A stretch of 5,059 bases of DNA from an uncultured Bacteroidales bacterium (GTDB lineage: Bacteria; Bacteroidota; Bacteroidia; Bacteroidales; P3), in assembly GCA_937906975.1 (NCBI GenBank), contig CALCUN010000159.1, positions 1-5,059 of the forward strand, written 5' to 3'. The notes beneath the pieces are model-generated. The model searched no databases and was not told where the DNA came from. It saw only the letters and a list, made by a program, of their open reading frames with translations. Each line of letters begins with the position of its first letter. Within the stretch, counting starts at the first letter, position 1. A program made the translations under genes and the position numbers. Below, piece after piece: positions 1-5,059 of the stretch.

Positions 1-68
1 TTAAATACTAAATTTAAAGTATAACCTAATCTATTAGTTAATTTATCTACATAAATCAACAACATACT
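1..68. other. Non-coding stretch downstream of lptB
   Basis: These bases follow the lptB stop codon in the direction of transcription and run to the window edge. I see no ATG-initiated reading frame of useful length on either strand. The stretch is almost pure A/T. It contains an imperfect inverted repeat (22-40) that is listed separately. It could be the 3' untranslated end of the operon or the spacer before another gene beyond the window. Confidence 0.5.
22..40 (-). terminator. Weak hairpin after lptB, possible terminator
   Basis: Seen directly: TAAC-C-TAAT at 22-30 pairs with ATTA-GTTA at 33-40, leaving one bulged base (26). Up to eight pairs form, of which the innermost must open to give a 4-base loop. 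Only one pair is G-C. On the minus-strand transcript it is followed by a U-rich but interrupted run. It lies about 30 bases past the lptB stop, where a terminator would be expected, but the stem is too AT-rich to be convincing. Confidence 0.2.
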
Positions 69-794
69 TTATCTTAATTCAAAGTTATCTCCCAAATATT
101 TTTTTCTAACCTGCTCATCATTTGCCAACTCTTGCGGTGTACCATATCTAAAAACACTTCCCTCAATAAGCAAATATGCCCTATCTGTTATAGATAATGT
201 TTCGTGAACATTATGATCCGTTATCAATACTCCAATATTCCTATTTTTTAAATCTTTTACAATAGTTTGAATATCTTGTACTGCAATTGGATCTACACCT
301 GCAAACGGTTCATCAAGTAAAATAAATTTTGGATCAGCAGCCAAGGCTCTTGCAATCTCTGTTCGTCTTCTCTCTCCTCCTGAAAGTTGAATTCCTTTGC
401 TTTTTCTGATATGAGTTAAGCTAAATTCTTCCAACAAATCATTCATCTTTTTATTTCTTTGTTCAGGAGTTAGTTTTGGATTAAATTCCAAAATAGACAT
501 TATATTATCTTCAACAGACAAAGTTCTAAAAACAGAGGCTTCTTGTGCAAGATAGCCAACACCTTCTTGTGCTCGCTTATACATTGGCATATCTGTAATA
601 TCCTTATCATCTAAAAACACTCTACCAGAATAAGGCTTTATCAAGCCTGTCATCATATAAAATGTAGTAGTCTTGCCTGCACCATTTGGGCCTAATAAAC
701 CAACAATCTCACCCATAGACACTTCTATCGAAACGCCCTTTACTACAACCCTCTTTTTATATTTTTTTACAATATTGTCAGTATATAGCCTCAT
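69..794 (-). CDS. lptB: LPS export ABC transporter ATP-binding protein LptB
   Basis: This is the cytoplasmic ATPase of the LptB2FGC inner-membrane complex, which extracts lipopolysaccharide from the inner membrane and drives it along the Lpt bridge to the outer membrane. At 241 residues it has the usual LptB length. A single nucleotide-binding domain fills the protein: Walker [10 protein letters not shown] (35-43), Q-loop Gln84 in YLAQEASVF, signature LSGGE (137-141) followed by three arginines, Walker B ILLDEP (158-163) with catalytic Glu162, D-loop AGVDP (165-169), and switch His194 in ITDHNV. The RTLSVEDNI segment after the Q-loop and the [10 protein letters not shown] stretch are characteristic of LptB within the ABC superfamily. 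Translation starts at ATG 792-794; the upstream sequence is purine-rich but has no clear Shine-Dalgarno. It lies 41 bp after the Maf gene, with a candidate promoter in the gap. No lptF, lptG or lptC is in the window. A related branched-chain amino-acid transporter ATPase is the main alternative, but the motif details favour LptB. Confidence 0.95.
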   Translation of the reverse strand: MRLYTDNIVKKYKKRVVVKGVSIEVSMGEIVGLLGPNGAGKTTTFYMMTGLIKPYSGRVFLDDKDITDMPMYKRAQEGVGYLAQEASVFRTLSVEDNIMSILEFNPKLTPEQRNKKMNDLLEEFSLTHIRKSKGIQLSGGERRRTEIARALAADPKFILLDEPFAGVDPIAVQDIQTIVKDLKNRNIGVLITDHNVHETLSITDRAYLLIEGSVFRYGTPQELANDEQVRKKYLGDNFELR

Positions 795-814
795 TTTCTT
801 TGGTTTTATTCGTA

Positions 815-822
815 CAAAGTTA
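815..822 (-). promoter_or_regulatory. Candidate Bacteroidota -7 promoter element for lptB
   Basis: On the minus strand these bases read TAACTTTG, a full match to the TAnnTTTG -7 consensus of the primary Bacteroidota sigma factor. A start site about 7 bases downstream would give a leader of roughly 15 bases before the lptB ATG. I find no TTG or TTTG at the expected -33 spacing; the nearest TTTG (862-865) is about 39 bases upstream. The site is in the longest intergenic gap of the cluster, which raises its odds, but the match is short for AT-rich DNA. Confidence 0.35.
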
Positions 823-838
823 AGAAAAAATTTTCTTA
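821..838. repeat. Perfect 8-bp inverted repeat in the Maf-lptB gap
   Basis: The plus strand reads TAAGAAAA-AA-TTTTCTTA, two exact 8-base arms around two bases. It includes the stop codon of the Maf gene (836-838) and overlaps the first two bases of the candidate -7 element for lptB. With a two-base spacer and a single G-C pair per arm it is a poor RNA hairpin and no U-tract follows, so it is not a normal terminator. It could be a DNA-level operator or simply chance symmetry in A/T-rich sequence. Confidence 0.4.
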
Positions 839-1423
839 TCCTAAGATTTCTTTAACGATTTCAAAGAATTTATTACAAGGAAAACCTACAACATTATAAT
901 AATCTCCTTGTAAATATTCTATACCTATAATTCCTATCCATTCTTGTATACCATAAGCTCCTGCTTTATCAAAAGGCTTGAATAGTCTTATATAATATTC
1001 TATCTCTTCTTCCGAAAGATGTTTGAATTTAACGAAACTTGTTTGAGAAAAATGCTTAATTTTTTTGTTGGTCTTTAAGCAACAACCCGTAATAACCTTA
1101 TGAGTTTTAGAAGACAATAATTTCAAATACTCTTTTGCCTCATCTTCATTTTGAGGCTTCCCTAAAATAAGATTATCAACAACAACGATAGTGTCAGATG
1201 TTACAAGAATAGAATTATCTTCAATAATTCCATTATAACTTTCCGATTTTTTAACAGCTAAATACTCTGCTACATCATCTATCTCTATGTTATCTGGAAA
1301 GGACTCTTCAATATCTATTGGCTCAACAGCAACTTCAAATCCCATTTGTTCCAACAATTGTTTTCGTCTTGGAGATTTTGAGGCTAAAATTACCTTTGTT
1401 GAAAGCAAATCAGAGAGATTCAT
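836..1423 (-). CDS. maf: Maf family nucleotide pyrophosphatase (YhdE-type dTTP/UTP pyrophosphatase)
   Basis: Maf proteins hydrolyse nucleoside triphosphates to the monophosphate and pyrophosphate in the cytoplasm, acting on dTTP, UTP and modified pyrimidine nucleotides, and are thought to keep damaged nucleotides out of nucleic acids. The 195 residues match the family length. Landmarks in order: the phosphate-binding segment ILASKSPRR (12-20), TSDTIVV (75-81) with the catalytic Asp77, GKP (88-90), KTHKVITG (106-113), DKAGAYGIQ (152-160), and [10 protein letters not shown] (173-182). The DKAGAYGIQ form points to the YhdE (dTTP/UTP) branch rather than the YceF (7-methyl-GTP) branch. The start is ATG 1421-1423, four bases after the stop of the prenyltransferase gene, so translational coupling is likely; there is no Shine-Dalgarno. 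No key residue is missing. Subfamily specificity is inferred from the motif, and cell-division roles reported for some Maf proteins cannot be judged here. Confidence 0.95.
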   Translation of the reverse strand: MNLSDLLSTKVILASKSPRRKQLLEQMGFEVAVEPIDIEESFPDNIEIDDVAEYLAVKKSESYNGIIEDNSILVTSDTIVVVDNLILGKPQNEDEAKEYLKLLSSKTHKVITGCCLKTNKKIKHFSQTSFVKFKHLSEEEIEYYIRLFKPFDKAGAYGIQEWIGIIGIEYLQGDYYNVVGFPCNKFFEIVKEILG

Positions 1424-1427
1424 TTGG

Positions 1428-2366
1428 CTAATAAATATTTATTATCATAAATAATCCTGATACAAAAATCATTCTTAATAATTCGGAAAGAAATCCATAA
1501 TCTTGAATAGATTTTGCGCTTTTAAGTTCTTTAACAAAAAACAACATCGGAACGCAAACAAGCAAAGCACAAACTATTAAAGAGATTGTTGTATAATAGG
1601 TAAATAAAAAGAAAAGTGTAACAGCAATAAAAATAGCAGTAAGAACGTAAACAATATTTTTTGTTTTCTTCTCTCCCAACAAAACCACAAGTGAATTACA
1701 TCCACACTCTCTATCTCCCTCCTCATCTTGCATATCACAAACAATTTCTCTGATTAAAGTTAGCAAAAACGTAATTACCGTAAAGAATAAAGCAACATAT
1801 AGTAAGTTTTCTTTCAAAGGAGTAATTATCACTTTAAATAATCCACCAGGATTGTTCATTAAAGCAAATATTTCAAACAATATCGGCAAGAAAACTATCA
1901 TTGAATATAATATAGCAACAACTATATTTCCTACAAGAAAGCCTCTTTTGTATTTAAGCGAATAAAAATAAGACATAAACACAAAAACAATCATCAAAGA
2001 GCCTAAATGCAAAAATCCATTCAAATATCCTATTACGTAGCCTATTGCAACAGAAGCAATAGATAATACATAGAATAAAGAAAGCACTCTTTTTTCAGAA
2101 ATAGTCCTTCCTATATACAAATCCTTTTCAGCCCTGTTTATTTTATCAATATCTTGGTCAAAATATTCGTTTATCAAAACAGAAGCGACCACAAGAAGTA
2201 TGACTGAAAAACAGAAAATAAAATACTCTAAGTTTGAAATAGCACTTTCCAATCCTCCCGCAAATTCTGCATAAAAAGGATTAATGATAAAACTCCTTAC
2301 AACAATAAGTGCAATGATACATAATAAGACGCTCTTCCAACGAATTAAATTCAAAAAATCTTTCAT
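1428..2366 (-). CDS. UbiA-family prenyltransferase, geranylgeranylglycerol-phosphate geranylgeranyltransferase-like
   Basis: This integral inner-membrane enzyme should transfer a polyprenyl group from its diphosphate to a lipophilic acceptor. It has 312 residues and about nine hydrophobic segments (near 11-28, 49-66, 94-113, 119-137, 144-166, 188-206, 237-257, 260-280, 292-311), as usual for UbiA. The first Mg2+/diphosphate motif is N66-EYF-D70-QDI-D74 and the second is D211-MQ-D214-EEG-D218. YSLK (135-138) followed by GNIVVA (146-151) resembles the (di)geranylgeranylglyceryl-phosphate synthase branch more than the quinone enzymes UbiA and MenA. The acceptor is unknown; the archaeal-type name is a family label, not a demonstrated activity. 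The start chosen is ATG 2364-2366; an in-frame TTG directly before it (2367-2369) could extend the protein by one residue but is less likely. The MORN-repeat gene ends four bases upstream and the Maf gene begins four bases downstream. Three cysteines (210, 221, 223) surround the second motif, which is unusual. Confidence 0.85.
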   Translation of the reverse strand: MKDFLNLIRWKSVLLCIIALIVVRSFIINPFYAEFAGGLESAISNLEYFIFCFSVILLVVASVLINEYFDQDIDKINRAEKDLYIGRTISEKRVLSLFYVLSIASVAIGYVIGYLNGFLHLGSLMIVFVFMSYFYSLKYKRGFLVGNIVVAILYSMIVFLPILFEIFALMNNPGGLFKVIITPLKENLLYVALFFTVITFLLTLIREIVCDMQDEEGDRECGCNSLVVLLGEKKTKNIVYVLTAIFIAVTLFFLFTYYTTISLIVCALLVCVPMLFFVKELKSAKSIQDYGFLSELLRMIFVSGLFMIINIY

Positions 2367-2370
2367 CAAA

Positions 2371-3606
2371 CTACTTTTTCTTGATTTCTTCTTTTATTTT
2401 CTTTCCATTCTTGAAAACAGTCTCAGACAAAACATTTCCTCTCTTATCATAATTTTTCCAAACACCTGATTTTTGTCCATTTTCATACTCTCCCTCAGAA
2501 GATTTCTTTGTTGCAGAATAGTATTCAACCCATTTTCCATCAGGTTTGCCTTGTTTAAATTCTTGTTCGCGTTGTTTATATCCATTTTGTGCAAAGAAAA
2601 CCCACAAACCGTCCTTTTTACCTTCAATATACACACCTTTCTCTATAAGAATACCATCAGAATAACGTTCCCAACGTCCATTCATAACACCTTCCTTATA
2701 ATCTGCCTTTTGAGCAATAGTACCATTTTCATCATATAAGATTTCAGTACCATTTTTTATTCCATTCAAATAATCTGTTTGAGTTTTTCGAGAACCATCT
2801 GCATAAAACACCTCCCATTTCCCACTCATCTTACCATCAATGAAACGTCCTCTGATATTTATATCGCCATTCTCATAATAGCTCTCCCAAATTCCTTCTT
2901 CCTTACCTGCAACGTAACTTCCTTTATGGTGTAATTTTCCATTTTCATAATAAGTATTCCACAAACCCTCTCTCAAACCATTTCTATAATCGCCTTCTCT
3001 CCATTTTTCTGATGTTTCGTAATAATAAACCCAACGTCCTGTTTCTTTATCGTTTAAATACGCACCCTCACTTCCTTTTTGTCCGTTACTTCTATAATAG
3101 TAAATCCAATCACCATCACGTTTTCCCATTTTCAAGCTACCTTCCATATCCTTTTTACCATTAGGATAAAACCAAATAGCATAACCATCAAGTTCATTAT
3201 CTTTATATGAGGCTTGAATCTTCTTCTTTCCGTCTGAGTAATATTCATTATACTCTCCTTGTTTCAAACCATCAGAAACATTATAAGCATATTGCAATTG
3301 TCCGTTTTCATAAAAAGCCTTACATTCACCACTTCCAGAAAGGAACTCTTGCTTTTTTACCTTTCCATTTGCATAATAATCTATCCACTCTCCTACTTTC
3401 AACCCCTTTTCATTATACTCTCCCACTTTTTGCAAACTTCCATCTTCATAAAACCAACGCCAAGTACCTATTCTTATATCATCATTTGACAAAGTACCCT
3501 CTGTTGCTTTTTTAGTATTATGCCAATATTCTACGTATGGTTTTTGTGCAAACAAACCATTCACACAAACAAATAAAACAAGTAAGAAACTAAATATCTT
3601 TTTCAT
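2371..3606 (-). CDS. Secreted MORN_2 (YwqK-like) tandem-repeat protein
   Basis: A 411-residue exported protein made almost wholly of MORN_2-type repeats; its function is unknown. Residues 1-20 form a signal peptide (MKK, hydrophobic core, LFA before Gln21), fitting signal peptidase I cleavage. Cys14 lies within the core, but its context (LFVC) is a poor lipobox. After a degenerate half-repeat (about 24-46), 15 repeats run from 47 to 404 with the pattern G-x-W-x-x-Y-Y-x-N-G-(about 5)-G-x-Y-x-x-G-K-x-x. Eleven are exactly 24 residues and eleven carry Trp at position 3. A lysine-rich tail (405-411) ends it. Such proteins are often auto-named 'toxin-antitoxin system YwqK family antitoxin' after Bacillus YwqK, but no toxin gene is adjacent and the signal peptide argues for a periplasmic or surface location. 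Repeats of this type form extended beta-hairpin sheets and probably act as a binding scaffold. It starts at ATG 3604-3606, six bases after the DUF4270 gene, and ends four bases before the prenyltransferase ATG. Confidence 0.85.
   Translation of the reverse strand: MKKIFSFLLVLFVCVNGLFAQKPYVEYWHNTKKATEGTLSNDDIRIGTWRWFYEDGSLQKVGEYNEKGLKVGEWIDYYANGKVKKQEFLSGSGECKAFYENGQLQYAYNVSDGLKQGEYNEYYSDGKKKIQASYKDNELDGYAIWFYPNGKKDMEGSLKMGKRDGDWIYYYRSNGQKGSEGAYLNDKETGRWVYYYETSEKWREGDYRNGLREGLWNTYYENGKLHHKGSYVAGKEEGIWESYYENGDINIRGRFIDGKMSGKWEVFYADGSRKTQTDYLNGIKNGTEILYDENGTIAQKADYKEGVMNGRWERYSDGILIEKGVYIEGKKDGLWVFFAQNGYKQREQEFKQGKPDGKWVEYYSATKKSSEGEYENGQKSGVWKNYDKRGNVLSETVFKNGKKIKEEIKKK
2395..3468 (-). repeat. 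15 tandem MORN_2 repeats (about 72 bp each)
   Basis: This is the coding block for residues 47-404 of the MORN protein. Repeat boundaries, set at the leading Gly, fall at residues 47, 72, 93, 117, 141, 165, 190, 214, 238, 262, 286, 310, 333, 357 and 381. Unit lengths are 21-25 residues, with 24 the commonest. Units 4, 5, 6 and 12 lack the Trp at position 3. The DNA copies are diverged: short recurrences such as CCATTTTCATAATAAG (plus strand, near 2938) are visible, but no two full units look identical, so this is an old duplication under protein-level selection, not a recent unstable array. Confidence 0.85.
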
Positions 3607-3612
3607 ATAATG

Positions 3613-4926
3613 TTATTTTGGTTTAGAATATGTTATTCTTATCTTGATAGGTTTTGAAGAATTTTTTGTTCCTCCAAGAACTACCCTATTTGCAGTAGAG
3701 CGTCTTTCGTCTGGAATAAGATATAAATCAAGATCGTCAATATTTCCATTTAAATAATTTTCAAAGTGCATAGTAACATTCAAACGATACGAATTAGTAG
3801 AATATTCATACCTACCATCATAATAAGTATCCGAAACTTGAGCATCATGAATCAAGACCATTGTAGTATCACCATTGGAAACATATTTTCTATAACACAA
3901 TATCTTTTGAATTGGCAAAACACTTTGGTTAATATCTGCAAGAGGTATTTCAATAACAGCTCTATTTATCGCAACATTATTATGCTCTGCTCCATTATTT
4001 ATAGAATCTCTCCAATAAGTTTCAAAGATTTGTTCATCTATATCCAACTTCGCCATACTTATTCCCAAATTTCCCAAATAAATATACTCACTATTTACTC
4101 CCAAAGTATCTCTTTCCAAGCCAATCACATCGCTTCCTTGAAAATCATACTCATATCGCATAAATCTATTACCTTTTTCCGGGAAGTTTAACTTATAAGT
4201 TTGTTTTTTAGAGTCTTTTTCATAATACAAAGTAAAGCCTGTTGCAGAGGAAGTCATATCCACATAAGCCATAAAGCCATTTTCAGTAACCTTTTCCGCA
4301 ACAATCTTTATTCCCTTAATCAATTCTTGAAACTGATCATTGTCTCCCTTGAAATTTTGTATCTTTTGACAAAACTCATTATCTGTTATTTTCAATCGCA
4401 AATGAGGATTCAAAGTATCAGTTCCCATTACAACATCACTATTGACATCAATATCTACCTCAGAACTAAAAATAGGCAACGATTTAACCGCAGCATCATT
4501 AAAAGAGTACTTTTTAGTTGAATCTAACACTTCATCAAGTTCATAAACCGATACTTTCATTCTTGTTGACAACAAAGCAGTATCTGAAGAGTATCCACCA
4601 GAATAAGCTAATGTTAAATAAATTGAATCTATTGCAAAAGTTGTAAAATCTTCTGCCGTTGAAGACAAACAAAGTTGTGTAAAAATCTCCGAAGACACAC
4701 TTCCAAATTTATCATCTTTGTATTCTCCAAATACATTATATCTATAATTTGCAGTAAGTAAAGAATCTTCTTTAAAGAAACAAGAAGACATTTTAACATC
4801 TGTAAATAACCCTACTGATAACTTATCATTTTCATCAATTAAGTCTATACCCAAAGTTTCATTTTCATCAACACATGAAAACAAAGCAAACAAAGGTAGG
4901 AGCAATAGCCACTTCAATCTACTCAT
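3613..4926 (-). CDS. DUF4270 family lipoprotein
   Basis: A 437-residue predicted lipoprotein of the Bacteroidota-specific DUF4270 family, whose function is not established. The N-terminus is a lipoprotein signal: Arg3 and Lys5, a Leu-rich core (7-16) and the lipobox LFSC with the lipidated cysteine at 18. The next residues are acidic (VDENE, 19-23), resembling the signal that sends Bacteroidota lipoproteins to the cell surface. The rest alternates beta-strand-like and polar segments with no membrane helix. Family-typical parts are the 'LGIDLID' stretch soon after the cysteine, repeated 'IDSIYLTL'-like strands, and the C-terminal block NRVVLGGTKN (about 413-422) leading to KIRITYSKPK at the end. 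It starts at ATG 4924-4926, 11 bases after the stop of the upstream synthase-like gene, with no Shine-Dalgarno. In Bacteroidales, DUF4270 genes are commonly found next to a short glycogen/starch synthase gene, in agreement with the fragment upstream. I see no catalytic motif. Confidence 0.85.
   Translation of the reverse strand: MSRLKWLLLLPLFALFSCVDENETLGIDLIDENDKLSVGLFTDVKMSSCFFKEDSLLTANYRYNVFGEYKDDKFGSVSSEIFTQLCLSSTAEDFTTFAIDSIYLTLAYSGGYSSDTALLSTRMKVSVYELDEVLDSTKKYSFNDAAVKSLPIFSSEVDIDVNSDVVMGTDTLNPHLRLKITDNEFCQKIQNFKGDNDQFQELIKGIKIVAEKVTENGFMAYVDMTSSATGFTLYYEKDSKKQTYKLNFPEKGNRFMRYEYDFQGSDVIGLERDTLGVNSEYIYLGNLGISMAKLDIDEQIFETYWRDSINNGAEHNNVAINRAVIEIPLADINQSVLPIQKILCYRKYVSNGDTTMVLIHDAQVSDTYYDGRYEYSTNSYRLNVTMHFENYLNGNIDDLDLYLIPDERRSTANRVVLGGTKNSSKPIKIRITYSKPK
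4873..4884 (-). other. Lipobox of the DUF4270 protein
   Basis: Codes Leu15-Phe16-Ser17-Cys18. Ser at -1 and Leu at -3 are accepted by signal peptidase II, and Cys18 would be acylated. The following Val-Asp-Glu-Asn-Glu places acidic residues at +2, +3 and +5 after the cysteine, as in surface-export signals described in Capnocytophaga and Flavobacterium. Confidence 0.75.
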
Positions 4927-4937
4927 AGTTTTAAATT

Positions 4938-5059
4938 TTATTCTTCATCTATTACTGCCAATGAATCATAAAGAGCATTTATCTTTTCTCTTTGTTCTTC
5001 AAAAGGAGCAAAATCAATAATTGGCTTTTTATTTGCAATTGCAAAATCAATTAACTCTT
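4938..5059 (-). CDS. C-terminal end of a probable glycogen/starch synthase (partial)
   Basis: Only the last 39 codons and a TAA stop (4938-4940) are inside the window; the start lies beyond base 5059. The frame uses 4938-5057. The visible protein begins ELIDFAIANKKPIIDF, continues with a charged segment (APFEEQREKINALYDSL) and ends in acidic VIDEE. From memory, it lines up with the tail of the short (about 270 residue) glycogen/starch synthase-like proteins of Bacteroidales, whose end has the pattern E-(I/L)-(V/I)-(E/D)-(Y/F)-A-x-x-x-x-K-P-(hydrophobic)2-(E/D)-(Y/F) and then a helix ending Y-(D/N). Those proteins usually lie just upstream of a DUF4270 gene, as here. Such short proteins cover only the N-terminal GT5-like part of a full synthase. 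The identification rests on few residues plus synteny, so it is tentative. Confidence 0.5.
   Translation of the reverse strand, partial: ELIDFAIANKKPIIDFAPFEEQREKINALYDSLAVIDEE

Noticed and set aside
80..87. TAACTTTG (-7-like) on the minus strand at the end of lptB
   Set aside because: It lies in the lptB coding sequence (codons for Asn-Phe-Glu), has no -33 partner at the right spacing, and no downstream gene is visible to use it.
673..855. Plus-strand 60-residue frame across the lptB 5' end and the Maf-lptB gap
   Set aside because: It overlaps the conserved Walker A coding region of lptB on the other strand and ends in low-complexity Phe/Leu sequence.
2394..2636. An 80-residue minus-strand reading frame within the MORN gene
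   Set aside because: It is a different frame of the same strand, wholly inside the MORN_2 coding repeats, with a composition that looks like a frame-shifted copy and no recognisable domain.
2284..2739. Plus-strand frames of 61 and 88 residues opposite the prenyltransferase and MORN genes
   Set aside because: They are antisense to two confident genes, Phe/Ile-rich, and lack any recognisable motif.
2395..3468. CRISPR-like or recent tandem DNA repeat array
   Set aside because: The periodicity is about 72 bp but it is protein-coding, diverged at the DNA level and has no identical repeats with unique spacers.
3207..3515. Plus-strand frames of 102 and 76 residues opposite the MORN gene
   Set aside because: They are antisense to the repeat-coding DNA and are rich in His, Leu, Ile and Tyr as expected from the complement of such codons. 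The coding frame on the other strand explains the sequence.
3766..4521. Plus-strand frames of 141 and 106 residues opposite the DUF4270 gene
   Set aside because: They are antisense shadows, rich in Ile and Ser, with no domain or start signal, and would conflict with a well-supported lipoprotein gene.
4891..4898. TACCTTTG (-7-like) on the minus strand inside the DUF4270 signal-peptide region
   Set aside because: It lies inside the coding region downstream of the start codon, and the nearest TTG upstream is only 16 bases away, short of the usual spacing. It is likely a chance match.

Overview
This AT-rich window (roughly one-third G+C by eye) looks like chromosomal DNA of a Bacteroidota member, most likely of the order Bacteroidales. 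The evidence is a DUF4270-type lipoprotein (a family typical of this phylum), a signal peptide ending in Phe-Ala|Gln, almost no Shine-Dalgarno sequences, and a TAnnTTTG-type promoter element in the one gap of any size.

Every gene lies on the minus strand, so transcription runs from right to left. In that order the window holds: the C-terminal 39 residues of a protein that resembles the short Bacteroidales glycogen/starch synthase (4938-5059, start outside the window); a DUF4270 lipoprotein (3613-4926); a secreted protein built almost entirely from 15 tandem MORN_2/YwqK-type repeats (2371-3606); a UbiA-family membrane prenyltransferase (1428-2366); a Maf/YhdE-type nucleotide pyrophosphatase (836-1423); and the LPS-export ATPase LptB (69-794). 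The first five are separated by only 11, 6, 4 and 4 bp and probably form one transcript. The gap before lptB is 41 bp and holds a candidate promoter -7 element and a perfect AT-only inverted repeat, so lptB may have its own start as well as read-through. The last 68 bases (1-68) hold no recognisable gene, only a weak inverted repeat.

The common thread is the cell envelope: a likely outer-membrane lipoprotein, an exported repeat protein, an integral-membrane prenyl-lipid enzyme, and the cytoplasmic motor for lipopolysaccharide transport, with a housekeeping nucleotide-sanitising enzyme among them. That the proteins act together is an inference from gene order only.

There is no sign of mobile elements, CRISPR arrays, RNA genes, frameshifts or defence systems. 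The most notable points are the secreted all-MORN protein, the lipid substrate of the UbiA homologue with its unusual cysteine cluster, and a start codon that should be ATG rather than an adjacent in-frame TTG. I see no strong case for a wholly new system.
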